Shown here piece after piece: positions 34,419 to 45,204 of a stretch of 64,000 nt of DNA. Under the pieces are notes generated by a model, which was given only the letters and a program-made list of their open reading frames with translations, did no database searches and had not been told where the DNA came from. The stretch's first letter is position 1; the number at the start of each line of letters is the position of its first letter. The translations under genes and the position numbers were made by a program. Source of the DNA: Campylobacter suis (lineage in GTDB: Bacteria; Campylobacterota; Campylobacteria; Campylobacterales; Campylobacteraceae); NCBI RefSeq assembly GCF_905120475.1, contig NZ_CAJHOE010000001.1:62001-126000 (forward strand), written 5' to 3'.

Positions 34419-35510
34419 ATGTTTGGTGGCGGTAAAAAACTTTATGAGGCACAGGCAAAAATCGAAGCTTTAAGCCTAGAAAACGAGAGTTTAAAAAACG
34501 AACTTTTAAATTTAAGAGCTGAGTTGGCCAACTTAAGTGAAAACTCACAAGACAAAAACTCTGACACAACAGCCAAAGATACGCTGGTTGAGCTTTTGGT
34601 AAATAGCTATGGTGATGGGATAAACTTCTTGCAAGGCACCATGGAGAATAATCTTATAATGCTTGATGAGATGAATAGCTTAAACAACCAAACTGTTGCT
34701 AAAACGCAGGTTTTAGAGCAGCAAATGGGTAGCGTTGTGGGCTCTATGCAAGAGGTTGAACAGACAAGTAGCGGACTTCATACTAATGTCTCGTCGTTAA
34801 ATTCGAGCGTTGATTCGATTGTTGAGATTATAAATTTGATAAAAGATATCTCAGATCAAACAAACTTACTTGCACTTAATGCAGCCATAGAAGCAGCTAG
34901 AGCTGGAGAGCATGGACGAGGGTTTGCTGTGGTTGCAGATGAGGTTAGAAAACTAGCTGAACGCACTCAAAAGGCCACGCAAGAAGTTGAGGTAAATATT
35001 AATGGCTTAAAACAAAATGCAAATTCTATGACCGAGATGGCTGAGTCTTTTGCTAGACTCTCTTCACAGGTTTCTAGCACGCTTGATGATGTCTATAAAA
35101 ACATAGAAAGTGTAAGAAATAACGCAAATTTAACGCTAAATCAAACGCTAAATGTAACCAGCGAGATCAATGTGAGTAATGGCAAGATAGATCATATAAA
35201 CATGAAGCTTGATGGATATAAGGCATTTTTTGCTGGCGAACATCACAATATACCAGACCATCATAGTTGCAGATTTGGCAAGTGGTTTGGCGAAAATGTT
35301 AAAAATTTTGCCCAAAGTGAAAACGCTAACATAAACGAAGTTGCAAAACATCATGAAAATGTACATAATGGGCTTAATAAGGCGATTAAGATTTTTTCAG
35401 ATAAGAGTTCTGATAAAAAAGATGGCATAAGCGTATTTAAAGATGTTGAGAACTCAAGTAAGCACGGCTTTGAATTGCTTTTAAATATCGTTAGAAAATC
35501 AAGAAAATAA
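34419..35510 (+). CDS. Soluble methyl-accepting chemotaxis protein with CZB zinc-binding domain
   Basis: A 363-residue cytoplasmic chemoreceptor without membrane spans. Residues 5-45 form a coiled coil; the signalling hairpin tip is [19 protein letters not shown] and continues [18 protein letters not shown], so it can couple to CheW/CheA. The C-terminal 120 residues are a chemoreceptor zinc-binding (CZB) domain with the Cys/His set [18 protein letters not shown] and [13 protein letters not shown] domains sense zinc or oxidants such as hypochlorite in other species. In C. jejuni the gene at this place is the aspartate receptor Tlp1 (from memory); here a different receptor type stands there. 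Confidence 0.88.
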   Translation: MFGGGKKLYEAQAKIEALSLENESLKNELLNLRAELANLSENSQDKNSDTTAKDTLVELLVNSYGDGINFLQGTMENNLIMLDEMNSLNNQTVAKTQVLEQQMGSVVGSMQEVEQTSSGLHTNVSSLNSSVDSIVEIINLIKDISDQTNLLALNAAIEAARAGEHGRGFAVVADEVRKLAERTQKATQEVEVNINGLKQNANSMTEMAESFARLSSQVSSTLDDVYKNIESVRNNANLTLNQTLNVTSEINVSNGKIDHINMKLDGYKAFFAGEHHNIPDHHSCRFGKWFGENVKNFAQSENANINEVAKHHENVHNGLNKAIKIFSDKSSDKKDGISVFKDVENSSKHGFELLLNIVRKSRK

Positions 35511-35523
35511 CAAAAACAACAAG

Positions 35524-35538
35524 GGCTAAGGCTTAGCC
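35524..35538 (+). other. Short hairpin in the yedF leader
   Basis: GGCTAA (35524-35529) and TTAGCC (35533-35538) enclose a GGC triloop, 23 bases before the yedF ATG. No T-run follows. It could shape translation of yedF or end the preceding message. Confidence 0.4.
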
Positions 35539-35561
35539 AGACTACATTTTAAAGGAAAAAT

Positions 35562-36158
35562 ATGCAAATAGACTGCAGAAATTTAGACTGCCCGCAGCCA
35601 GTTATAAATACAAAAGACGCACTTAGCGAGCTAAAAGATGGCGAAAGTTTAGAAATTTTCGTAAATGCTATAGCTCCAAAAGAAAATATATCTCGCTTTT
35701 TAAACTCACAAAAACAAGCCTTTACGATAAGTGATTTAGAAAATGGCGAGACACTTTTTCGTGTTGTTAAAAACGGTGAACTAAAAGATATAAGCTTTGA
35801 TGAGTTTAACTGTGAAATTCCAGCAAAACGCCAAAAAGTCCTTTATCTAAATGAAGATAGGGCTGGAAGCGGAGAAGTTGGCGAAGTGCTTTTGTCAAAA
35901 TTTATAGCAGCTTTTATGCAAGTGCAAAGTAAGCCAAGTACTATTTTGCTTGTCAATACGGCTGTAAAGATGACTACTGATCGCTCACACCCCAGCTTTC
36001 GTGCGCTAAAAGAGCTAGAAAATGCAGGTGTTAAAATTTTAAGCTGCGGTAGTTGCTTGGAGGCTTATAAACTCGTTGATAAGCTAGCTATTGGTGAGAT
36101 TACAAATGCCTTTGAAGTGGTTGATATTTTAAGCAAAAATGATGTGATAACTCTATGA
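35562..36158 (+). CDS. yedF: Selenium metabolism protein YedF-like (TusA + DsrE-like domains)
   Basis: A 198-residue two-domain protein. Residues 1-75 are a TusA-like domain with the CPxP-type motif DCPQPVINTKDAL; residues 95-198 are a DsrE/DsrF-like domain with a Cys pair in ILSCGSCLEAYK. This matches 'selenium metabolism protein YedF', thought to bind or relay selenium (or sulfur) for selenophosphate formation. The stop overlaps the selD start (ATGA), so the two proteins are made together, supporting a role in selenium delivery to SelD. The enzymatic step itself is unproven. Confidence 0.85.
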   Translation: MQIDCRNLDCPQPVINTKDALSELKDGESLEIFVNAIAPKENISRFLNSQKQAFTISDLENGETLFRVVKNGELKDISFDEFNCEIPAKRQKVLYLNEDRAGSGEVGEVLLSKFIAAFMQVQSKPSTILLVNTAVKMTTDRSHPSFRALKELENAGVKILSCGSCLEAYKLVDKLAIGEITNAFEVVDILSKNDVITL

Positions 36159-37183
36159 TATATAATGATAAAAAGCTTACAAAATTTGTCCGTGCAGCGG
36201 GTTGAGCAGCCAAACTTGACCCGGCGGGTCTAAACAAAAGTATCGGTGCACTAAATTTATCCCATCCAAATTTGCTCTCATCCACGACAAGCAACGAAGA
36301 TGCAAGTGTTTTTAGGCTAAGTGATGACTTGGCGCTTGTTCAAACGCTTGATTTTATCACGCCAGTTGTAAATGATCCTTTTATTTACGGGCAGATAGCT
36401 GCTGCAAATTCTCTTAGCGATATTTTTGCTATGGGAGCAAGCGTTATAAATGCCTTAAATATAGTTGGCTTTGATAGCTGCAACCTTGAAAGTGAAATTC
36501 TTTCTGAGATAATGGCTGGAGGAGCCAGTAAAGTCAAAGAGTGCGGAGGTGTCGTAGTTGGTGGTCATAGCATAGCAACGCCTGAGATGTATTATGGGCT
36601 TAGCGTAACTGGTGCTATACATCCAAATAAATTTTGGGCAAATAACACAGCAAAAGTTGGCGATTTGCTTATCCTTACAAAGCCGCTTGGTACAGGCGTT
36701 TTAAGCACAGCGATAAAGGGCGATATGCTAAATTTAGACCAGATAAAAGAGGCGGCTTTTTATATGTCGCAGCTAAATTTTTATGCGGTCGGTGCGATGA
36801 GTGAAATTTTCGTTCATGCAGCTACTGATATAACTGGCTTTGGCTTTTTAGGGCACCTTTTTGAGATGGGACGAGATGATATAGCGTTTGAAATTTTTAC
36901 TCAAAATGTCCCGATACTGCAAAGTGCAAAAGAGATGGCTGATATTGGTCTTTTGCCAGAAGGAAGCTATAAAAACCGAGATTTTGCAAGTGCTTATGTG
37001 GATGGCAAAGCCGATATGTTGCTTTATGATGCGCAAACTTCAGGTGGATTGCTTTTGGCTATATCGCAAAAAGATGCACAACTTGCGCTAAATAGACTAA
37101 AAGATGTTGGCTACACACAAAGCGCAATAGTCGGCGAAGTTTTTGAGCGCAAACCTACACAAAAGCTTATAAATTTAAGTTGA
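36155..37183 (+). CDS. selD: Selenide, water dikinase, itself a selenoprotein
   Basis: A 342-residue enzyme that makes selenophosphate from selenide and ATP. The N-terminal active-site residue, Cys in E. coli (position 17), is encoded here by an in-frame TGA at 36203-36205, codon 17, in VRAAG-U-AAKLDP; the following Lys of the catalytic pair is present. ATP-binding motifs DDLALVQTLDFITP, AMGAS and GGHSIATPE follow, and TDITGFGFLGH is intact. The start ATG 36155 overlaps the yedF stop. Sequence-search tools usually start this gene wrongly at 36272, losing the active site. Selenocysteine forms of SelD are known in several bacteria including C. jejuni and Haemophilus. Confidence 0.93.
36218..36230 (+). 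promoter_or_regulatory. SECIS-like hairpin of selD
   Basis: GACCC (36218-36222) and GGGTC (36226-36230) enclose GGC (or GACC/GGTC enclose CGGCG), beginning 12 bases after the TGA codon, nearly the same distance as in fdhA. Confidence 0.65.
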
Positions 37184-37265
37184 TTTAAGATATTATAATA
37201 ATAAAACAAGTAAAATTTTGTTAAAATCCAACTTTAAAAAGTCCATATAAAGGGTTTTATTTTTT

Positions 37266-40200
37266 ATGTTATCAAAAATTTTTAAGAACGCAAGCAGACT
37301 TTGGTTTAACATCGGACTTAGGCTTTTTATGACCTATCCGATAGTTTTGCTTATCCTAATAACGCTCGTGTTTTATATATTTAACTCAAGAGTAGGTGAT
37401 ATAAAATTTAACCTTCGTGACTACAACAACCAAGTTCAAAATGTTATAGATAATAAAATTTTTGAGATAAAAAAAGAATTTGAAATTTACACAAGGCATG
37501 CCAACGCGCATGATTATAACCTTGAAAATAATATAGATGTAGCTCTTGCCCAGCAACTTTTTGATGAAAATTTTAAAGCCTACTACTTTATCGATGAAAA
37601 TGCAAATGTTTTGCATAAAAAAGTCACAGATAGTGCTTATGCGCTGGATACTTTTGGTGGCAAATGGATATTTGAAACTACTGAAAAAAAGCCATTTATT
37701 ATCTCAAAATTTATATCAAGTAGCGGACATGCAAAGGCGATTTTTGTTTCGTATTACATTGGTCATAAGCAAAGGGTGGTGGCTGAGGTAAATTTGGCAA
37801 AACTTAGCGGTGAGATCCTAGCTTTATCAAATCCACATCAGCACGCAACCTATATCTTTGATATTGATGGTAACATCATTCAAACCATAGTCCCAAATAT
37901 CATAGAAAATAATATGATAGGCAGTAAAATAGACACCAAAGAGGTGGATAGATATTTTACAAAAGATGGTTTAGTAGAGCTTTCATATATAAAAATGCAA
38001 GCAAATTTAGCCACATACAATGAAAACTTAGGTGTATTTGTTTTAGTTTATACCCCACGCATGCAAGCCATTGGTCTTGAAATGCTCTTTTTTGGGCTAG
38101 CTTTGTTTTTATTTTTTATCTACACGATAACTTTGATAGGCAATATCAGATTTGCAAAGCGCTATGTAAAAAAACCTATAGACGAGATAAATAAATGTAT
38201 TGCCGAGCAAAATTTCAAGCAAGATGAGAAATTTCTAACAGAATTTCAGACTGTTTTTGATAAGTTAAAAGAGCTTTATGATAAGAGCAAAGAGCAAGAG
38301 ATTAGACTTGTTGATTATAAAAAGCGCTATGGTTATATATTTGAGCAAAGTCCTCTTATAGTCTTAATCTATGATGCTTACGATGGTCAGATAGTTGATG
38401 TTAGTCAGCAAGCGTGTGAATTTTACGGATATAGTCATGATGAGTTTATTAAGTTAAATTGTAAAGATATATTTTTATCGACATTTGAAGAAGTTATCTT
38501 TGATGTAAGACGATGTATGGAGGATAAACATAGCTCTTTTACCGCTCAGCATATCTTAAAAAATGGCGAAGTAAGAGATATGAGCGTTAGAAACTCTGCT
38601 GTTAGTGCAAACGATAAAGAGTATATATTTACCATAGCAACCGATATAACAGAGCAAAATTTTGCCAAGCAAAACCAAAGAGTAGTGGCAGAGTACTACT
38701 CGGCATTTAGTGAGGTTATCATGCTTGGCGAAAAAGATGACATACTTCAAATTTCTTACTCCACGCAAAATATCGAAAAACTACTTGGCATAAAGCACTC
38801 AGATGTTATGGGTGGAAATGTAAATTTAAAAGAGTATATCTTTGAAGCTGACAGACTTGGTTTTATAAATGAGCTGGAGCTTGCAAGGCGATTTTTCACT
38901 GTTGCTAAAGGGGCAAAAGATCTTTTAAATTTTGTCATAAGATTAAAAACTCCGCTTTTTACTGGAATTTATTATAAGATAGGCGTGAAATTTTTTAAAG
39001 ATGCGGACGGTAAATTCGATGCAGTTGCCTATCATATTAGCGAATATGCCGAGCAAAAGCAGCTGATAGATAAATTTGAAAATGAGCAAAAGACAAACAA
39101 AAATCTAATCTGGGCGTCAGATACTATACCATTTGAGTATGACCCAAGCGAACAAGTCATAAAAACCAGTAGCGAATTTGGCGAAATTTTGGGAGTTGAT
39201 GGGCTTGCTATAGTTAGCATAGATCAAGTGAGAATGCGAAAAATAGTTGGTGAGAAATTTATAAATTTTGATACCTTTTTTGCTGATATTTGCGTTGAAG
39301 AAGGCGTTTATATAGGCGAGATAAAGACTAAAGATATAAATAAAAAAGCTATTTGGCTAAGCATTAGAGCAAGACAAACCACTCTTAGTAAAGATGGGGT
39401 AAACAAAAAGATAGAGGGGGTATTTAGAAATATCACCGATCAAAAAATTTCACAAGGCTATCAAGAGCTAGCTTCAAGGCTCTTTTCATACTCAAAAGAT
39501 AGCATAGCCATCTTTGATAAAGAGTGGAAATTTATAGATGTAAATGAAAATTTCTGCAATGAAATGGGCTATGAATATGACGAAATTTTAGGCTCTTCGA
39601 TACACATCTTAAACTCACGCTTTACAAGTTCGCAAGAGTATGCAAACATTCTAAGCTCTACTCAAAGTAGCGGTGTTTGGCAGGGTAGAATTTGGATAAA
39701 AAATAAAAAAGGAGATGACAAATTTATCCTTATTAATCTCTCAGAAGTAAGCGATAAAGATGATGTCGTGTCTTATTATATTGGTGTTTTCTCAGAGATT
39801 GGCGAGATACGCACAACGCAAGAGTACCTAGATCACATAGCCTATCATGATCCACTTACAAAACTACCAAACAGATATTTGTTTAATCAAAAGCTAAGCC
39901 ATGCCATCGCCCAGCAAGATCATGCAAAGCAAGTCGCGCTTGCTTATTTGAATTTTGATGGATTTAAGGCGATAAATGACACTTATGGCTATCAGGCTGG
40001 AGATAAATTTTTAACCGAAATTTCAAGCAAGATAGATGTATTGTTTGAAGATCGTGATATGTTTGCTCGTATTGGTGGCGATGAGTTTGTAGCTATCATC
40101 TTGCATGAAAATGTTGGTGAAATTTATGAGATGGCTGAAAATATACTTCGCATAGCGTGTGGCACTATCTATCATGAAGGCAAAAAGCTGTTTGCAAGTG

Positions 40201-41441
40201 CAAGTATTGGCATTTCAATAAATGACGCCATGAAAAATATCTCAGCTGAAAATATGATAGAGCAAGCTGGCTGGGCGATGTATAAAGCAAAACTAAGTGG
40301 TAAGAACCGCTACTATGTCTTTGATCCTAAAAAAGATAAAAACTTAAAAGATCAATACGCTGATAACTATAAAATTTTAACAGCTCTTGAAAATGAGCAA
40401 ATTTTTATCGAGTATCAACCAGAAATTGATCTAAAAACCAACGAAGTTGTAAGTTTTGAAGCCCTTATACGCTGGGAACATAATGGAAATATCGTCTATC
40501 CAAATGAGTTTTTGCCGCTTATACAGCAGCAAAGCGTGATCGAAGACATTGCTATATTTGCGATAAAATCAGCTCTTAAGGCACAAGCTGCATGGCAAAA
40601 GAGTGGCAAGAGCGCAAATGTTTGTGTGAATATAAGTATTATTGAGCTTTGCAGTGATAGCTTTTATATGAAATTTAAAGAGCTTGTTTTAAGAAATAGT
40701 GATGTAAATTTAAATTCTTTATTTATCGAGATAATCGATGCAAATAATGTCACAGACTTAGTTCAGTCAAGTAAAATTTTACAGCGCTATAAGAGCTTTG
40801 GCGTTTCGTTTGTACTTGATGATTTTGCTAGCAAGACAAGCTCATTTGAGGCACTTGAACTGTTGCCGATAGATAAGATAAAGGTTGATAAGAACATTTG
40901 TACATATATGTTTTTTAATAAGAAGGCCTTTTCTACGGTTCACATTATAAAAAATGTAGCCGATATGTTTGAAAAAGCGCCAACCATTAAAAACCTGCAA
41001 GACGCAAGCACACTTAAAATTTTAAGTGGTCTTGGATTTAGAAATTTCCAAGGAAATTTCTTTGCTCGTCCGATGCGACTTGAGGATGTATTAAAATATG
41101 AATTTAAGGGTATTAGTGGTTTTGATCCTAGCTATAGCATAGATGATGAGATGTTTAACAAGCTTGCAGAGTGTATCGCTTTAAAAGAGTATGCGCAAAA
41201 TATCATCTCAACATTAAGCACCCGTCACATTTTAGATGATAGTGAAATTTTTGTAGGGTTAAAAAATGAAATTTTACCAAAGCTTAATGAATTTAGCTCA
41301 AGCGAATACACAAATATTGTTAATAATCTAAAAGAGGCCTTTGCTACGAGTGATAAGATGCGAACTTTATCGCTGGCACGAGCGGCAAATATCATGTGTG
41401 CTGAAATTTTAAACATTGATGGCAAAGAGAGTATTTTATGA
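37266..41441 (+). CDS. Membrane PAS-GGDEF-EAL cyclic-di-GMP signalling protein
   Basis: A 1391-residue protein. An N-terminal span (about 18-38), a periplasmic sensor region of about 230 residues and a second span (about 273-297) are followed by a linker, several PAS domains (roughly 355-860; one has HYDAYDGQIVDVSQ-like and IDVNENFCNEMGY segments), a GGDEF domain with intact RIGGDEF at about 936-940, and an EAL domain. In the EAL domain the E of FEALIRW (1064), N of VNIS, the DD of LDDF and Lys of IKVDK and QG (1260) remain, but DDFGTG is DDFASK and the AEGVE loop is degenerate (TIKNLQD, about 1239). So cyclase activity is likely, phosphodiesterase activity doubtful. Overlaps the HisZ-like gene by 4 bases. 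Confidence 0.85.
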   Translation: MLSKIFKNASRLWFNIGLRLFMTYPIVLLILITLVFYIFNSRVGDIKFNLRDYNNQVQNVIDNKIFEIKKEFEIYTRHANAHDYNLENNIDVALAQQLFDENFKAYYFIDENANVLHKKVTDSAYALDTFGGKWIFETTEKKPFIISKFISSSGHAKAIFVSYYIGHKQRVVAEVNLAKLSGEILALSNPHQHATYIFDIDGNIIQTIVPNIIENNMIGSKIDTKEVDRYFTKDGLVELSYIKMQANLATYNENLGVFVLVYTPRMQAIGLEMLFFGLALFLFFIYTITLIGNIRFAKRYVKKPIDEINKCIAEQNFKQDEKFLTEFQTVFDKLKELYDKSKEQEIRLVDYKKRYGYIFEQSPLIVLIYDAYDGQIVDVSQQACEFYGYSHDEFIKLNCKDIFLSTFEEVIFDVRRCMEDKHSSFTAQHILKNGEVRDMSVRNSAVSANDKEYIFTIATDITEQNFAKQNQRVVAEYYSAFSEVIMLGEKDDILQISYSTQNIEKLLGIKHSDVMGGNVNLKEYIFEADRLGFINELELARRFFTVAKGAKDLLNFVIRLKTPLFTGIYYKIGVKFFKDADGKFDAVAYHISEYAEQKQLIDKFENEQKTNKNLIWASDTIPFEYDPSEQVIKTSSEFGEILGVDGLAIVSIDQVRMRKIVGEKFINFDTFFADICVEEGVYIGEIKTKDINKKAIWLSIRARQTTLSKDGVNKKIEGVFRNITDQKISQGYQELASRLFSYSKDSIAIFDKEWKFIDVNENFCNEMGYEYDEILGSSIHILNSRFTSSQEYANILSSTQSSGVWQGRIWIKNKKGDDKFILINLSEVSDKDDVVSYYIGVFSEIGEIRTTQEYLDHIAYHDPLTKLPNRYLFNQKLSHAIAQQDHAKQVALAYLNFDGFKAINDTYGYQAGDKFLTEISSKIDVLFEDRDMFARIGGDEFVAIILHENVGEIYEMAENILRIACGTIYHEGKKLFASASIGISINDAMKNISAENMIEQAGWAMYKAKLSGKNRYYVFDPKKDKNLKDQYADNYKILTALENEQIFIEYQPEIDLKTNEVVSFEALIRWEHNGNIVYPNEFLPLIQQQSVIEDIAIFAIKSALKAQAAWQKSGKSANVCVNISIIELCSDSFYMKFKELVLRNSDVNLNSLFIEIIDANNVTDLVQSSKILQRYKSFGVSFVLDDFASKTSSFEALELLPIDKIKVDKNICTYMFFNKKAFSTVHIIKNVADMFEKAPTIKNLQDASTLKILSGLGFRNFQGNFFARPMRLEDVLKYEFKGISGFDPSYSIDDEMFNKLAECIALKEYAQNIISTLSTRHILDDSEIFVGLKNEILPKLNEFSSSEYTNIVNNLKEAFATSDKMRTLSLARAANIMCAEILNIDGKESIL

Positions 41442-42301
41442 AAGACAAGAGTATGACAGAGGTTTATGAACACGAAATTCCAGTCGGTTCACGGCTTTAT
41501 TTTGGCAAAAGTGCAGCGACAAAACGCAGTATCGAGCAACTTGCAAGTGATCTTTTAAATAGCGAGGGCTTTAGCGAAATTTTAACACCATTTTTTTCCT
41601 ATCATCAGCATTTAAGTGTAAATCCTACTATGCTTTTAAGATTTAGCGACCATGCAAATCATGAAATAAGTTTGCGTGCAGATAGCACAGTTGATGTCGT
41701 TCGTATTGTTCGAGCAAGGCTAAAAGACGAACTTCATAAAAAGTGGTTTTACATCCAGCCGATATTTAAGTATCCAAGCAGCGAGTTTTATCAAATAGGA
41801 GCTGAACTGATCGGAGAAAGCGAGCTAAGCACTAGCGTGTCGCTTGTTTCAAATATTTTAAACCAGCTAAAATTTGATGCAGTTTTGCAGCTTAGTAATA
41901 TCGAGATCCCGCATACTATATGTAAAATTCTAGGTCTTGATATAGAAATTTTTGAAAATGGACAGATAGAAAGAATTCTCTCGCAAAACATTCCTTGGCT
42001 TGAGTCTTTGGCTCTTTTATCAAACAAAAAAGAGCTTGAAGATGTGATAAGTGTAGTTCCAGACGCATTAAAAACGCCACTTAAAAATTTACTCACACTT
42101 GTTTGCTCGGTCAGTCATGAAAATATACGCATAGTCCCTCTTTACTACTCAAAAATGAGATATTATGATAAGTTGTTTTTTAGATTTTTAAGTCAAAACT
42201 CGATAATAGCAGGCGGAGGAAACTACGAGATAGACGGCGTTGCAAGCAGTGGTTTTGCTATTTATACAGATACTTTAGTTGATAAAATTATGGAAAGGTA
42301 G
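41438..42301 (+). CDS. hisZ: HisZ-like protein (ATP phosphoribosyltransferase regulatory subunit family)
   Basis: A 287-residue protein related to the catalytic core of histidyl-tRNA synthetase but too short and without an anticodon-binding domain, as in HisZ. Recognisable class II core pieces are EILTPFFSYHQHLS, LRADSTVDVVRI and FKYPSSEFYQIGAELIG; the aminoacylation residues are not conserved in an obvious way. HisZ forms a complex with short-form HisG in other bacteria; Campylobacter HisG is the long form, which needs no HisZ, so a different role is possible. It is directly upstream of purA (3-base gap). Start 41438 (a second ATG at 41453 is possible). Confidence 0.7.
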   Translation: MKDKSMTEVYEHEIPVGSRLYFGKSAATKRSIEQLASDLLNSEGFSEILTPFFSYHQHLSVNPTMLLRFSDHANHEISLRADSTVDVVRIVRARLKDELHKKWFYIQPIFKYPSSEFYQIGAELIGESELSTSVSLVSNILNQLKFDAVLQLSNIEIPHTICKILGLDIEIFENGQIERILSQNIPWLESLALLSNKKELEDVISVVPDALKTPLKNLLTLVCSVSHENIRIVPLYYSKMRYYDKLFFRFLSQNSIIAGGGNYEIDGVASSGFAIYTDTLVDKIMER

Positions 42302-43554
<1,253 letters not shown>

Positions 43555-43555
<1 letters not shown>

Positions 43556-43983
43556 TGAAGAGCAAATTTACTCCAGTAGTTAGTGTCAAAAAACAAGCCC
43601 TTGACAGACTAGAAAGTAAAGTAGCCATGGCAAGGGCTAATATTGCAAGGAAAAAAGCAGAGCTTCAGGAGGCGCAAAATGCAGCAAATGCCTACCAGAT
43701 GCCAACACAAGGCAGTATGAGTGAGCTTCGTGAGAGTTTGGAAATTTTACGGATAATGAATGATGGTTTAAAAACCATAAAAGCCGAGCTAAATATCGCC
43801 GAGCGTGAGCTTACGCATTTTACTCACCAGCACAAGAATGCAAGTCTTGAGTTTGAAAAGATGAAATTTTTAGAACAAGAGGACATAAAAGCAGTGTTAA
43901 AAAAGAAAAAACGAGATGAAGAGCTTGCTCTTGATGAGTTTGCCACGATGAAATTTGCACAAGGATTAAAACAAAATGGTTAA
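43555..43983 (+). CDS. FliJ-like coiled-coil protein
   Basis: A 142-residue highly charged protein that is almost all alpha-helical coiled coil, with no signal or membrane segment. Size, position of the coiled coil and the neighbour (a MotE-like protein) fit FliJ, the coiled-coil stalk protein of the flagellar export ATPase, which is very poorly conserved in sequence. Corresponds by position to Cj1497c of C. jejuni. Its end overlaps the next gene by 8 bases. The call rests on architecture and context only. Confidence 0.5.
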
Positions 43984-44545
43984 ATTTTTTATAGCTTTGA
44001 TACTTCTTAAAGTCACACTTTTTGGCTATGATGTTCCAGTTGATTGTGTGCAAATTTTTGAAGCTAGAAAGGCTGAGATACAAAAGGAGGTGGAGCTTAT
44101 TGACGAGCAGCGCCAAGCACTTGAGGCTTTTCGGGCTAGCACTAGGACTTTGTATGAAGAAAATTTAGCAAAGCTTGCTAAAAAAGAGGCAGAGATAAAT
44201 GCGACGATGAAGCAGGTTGAGCAAAAACGAAAAGAGATAGATACCCAAATAGCTTCAAATCAAAAAATTTTAGATGAGTTAAAAAGTGGCACAAGTGGCA
44301 AAGTCACGCTCTCTTATGCAAAGATGAAAGACCAAGCCGCAGCAGACACTCTTTCTGCGATGAGTAGAGCAGAAGCTACATCGATAATAGCAACTCTTGA
44401 CCCAAAAAAAATTTCAACTATTATGGCAAAGATGACCCCAGCTGTGGCTTCTGAGATAACTGTAATGCTACAAAAAGGACCACCTTTTATCGACAAACCA
44501 AAAGAACAGAGCATAGACGCACCAGCTGGAAATATACTAAACTAA
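43976..44545 (+). CDS. MotE-like periplasmic coiled-coil protein
   Basis: A 189-residue exported protein with an N-terminal signal sequence (about 1-18, FFIALILLKVTLFG), a long coiled coil (30-110) and a compact C-terminal domain (about 120-170, ALSRAEATSIIATLDPKKISTIMAKMTPAVASEI) of the MgtE-N/MotE type. In other bacteria MotE acts as periplasmic partner of the flagellar motor; the C. jejuni counterpart (Cj1496c) is described as an N-glycosylated protein needed for full host-cell invasion. No sequon D/E-x-N-x-S/T is obvious here. Coupled to the preceding FliJ-like gene. Followed by a hairpin terminator. Confidence 0.65.
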   Translation: MVKFFIALILLKVTLFGYDVPVDCVQIFEARKAEIQKEVELIDEQRQALEAFRASTRTLYEENLAKLAKKEAEINATMKQVEQKRKEIDTQIASNQKILDELKSGTSGKVTLSYAKMKDQAAADTLSAMSRAEATSIIATLDPKKISTIMAKMTPAVASEITVMLQKGPPFIDKPKEQSIDAPAGNILN

Positions 44546-44580
44546 GCCCAAAACTTCACAAATACCTTAAAAGCTCACAA

Positions 44581-44616
44581 AAAAGGTAGAAATTTTAACG
44601 GATTTTTACCTTTTAT
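44581..44616 (+). terminator. Terminator after the MotE-like gene
   Basis: AAAAGGTAGAAAT (44581-44593) and ATTTTTACCTTTT (44602-44614) form a thirteen-pair stem with one G-U and an eight-base loop, ending in T-rich sequence. It separates the purA group from the DUF507-carA group. Confidence 0.7.
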
Positions 44617-44652
44617 TGGCTAAAATATCCCAAAATTTTTAAAAGGCTAACA

Positions 44653-45204
44653 ATGCGCATTAAACTACCACACACACCATATATAGCACATAAAATAGCA
44701 ATAGATCTATTTGCCTCTGGCTTTGTTACACTTTCGGCTGGTATCGAGCCATTAGTTAAAAAGGCGCAAGAAATTTTAACTGCTGATGTCCAAAAAGAAA
44801 GGGCGCTTGAAGAGCGTGCGAATGAGCTTCTGGAAAAAAATGAAGATGAGATGGAAAGTATGCAAATAGACCGCAAAAATATGTTTTGGCTTATCAAAAA
44901 ACGCCTTGCTGGCGAGTTTGGTGTTATGCTGTCATATGAAGATAGGTTTAGCAATATTGCACATAAAATTTTAGATGAGCTGATGAGAAATGATTTGATT
45001 GACTACAATGTCTCAGAAAATCGTATAAAAAATATCATTTACACCTCGATTGACACTTATCTAAAAACTTATGAAACTATCGAAGATGAGGTTATGGAGA
45101 AAATCGACGGCTATAAGCGCAAGCTCATACCTGGCACTGAGGAGTATGAGATGGTTTTTGAAAAGCTATATCAAGAAGAACTCAAAAAAAGAGGTATGCT
45201 ATGA
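44653..45204 (+). CDS. DUF507 family protein
   Basis: A 183-residue soluble, mainly helical protein of the DUF507 family, found throughout Campylobacterota and Aquificae. It begins MRIKLPHTPYIAHKIAIDL and has a long charged helical hairpin (LEERANELLEKNEDEM). No function is known. It is always or nearly always next to carA in Campylobacter (from memory), and here its stop overlaps carA by 4 bases. No catalytic motif is visible. Confidence 0.75.
   Translation: MRIKLPHTPYIAHKIAIDLFASGFVTLSAGIEPLVKKAQEILTADVQKERALEERANELLEKNEDEMESMQIDRKNMFWLIKKRLAGEFGVMLSYEDRFSNIAHKILDELMRNDLIDYNVSENRIKNIIYTSIDTYLKTYETIEDEVMEKIDGYKRKLIPGTEEYEMVFEKLYQEELKKRGML

Noticed and set aside
36203-36205. Stop codon truncating selD, with a later start at 36272
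   Set aside because: The sequence before the TGA encodes the conserved SelD N-terminus; the TGA replaces the active-site Cys17.
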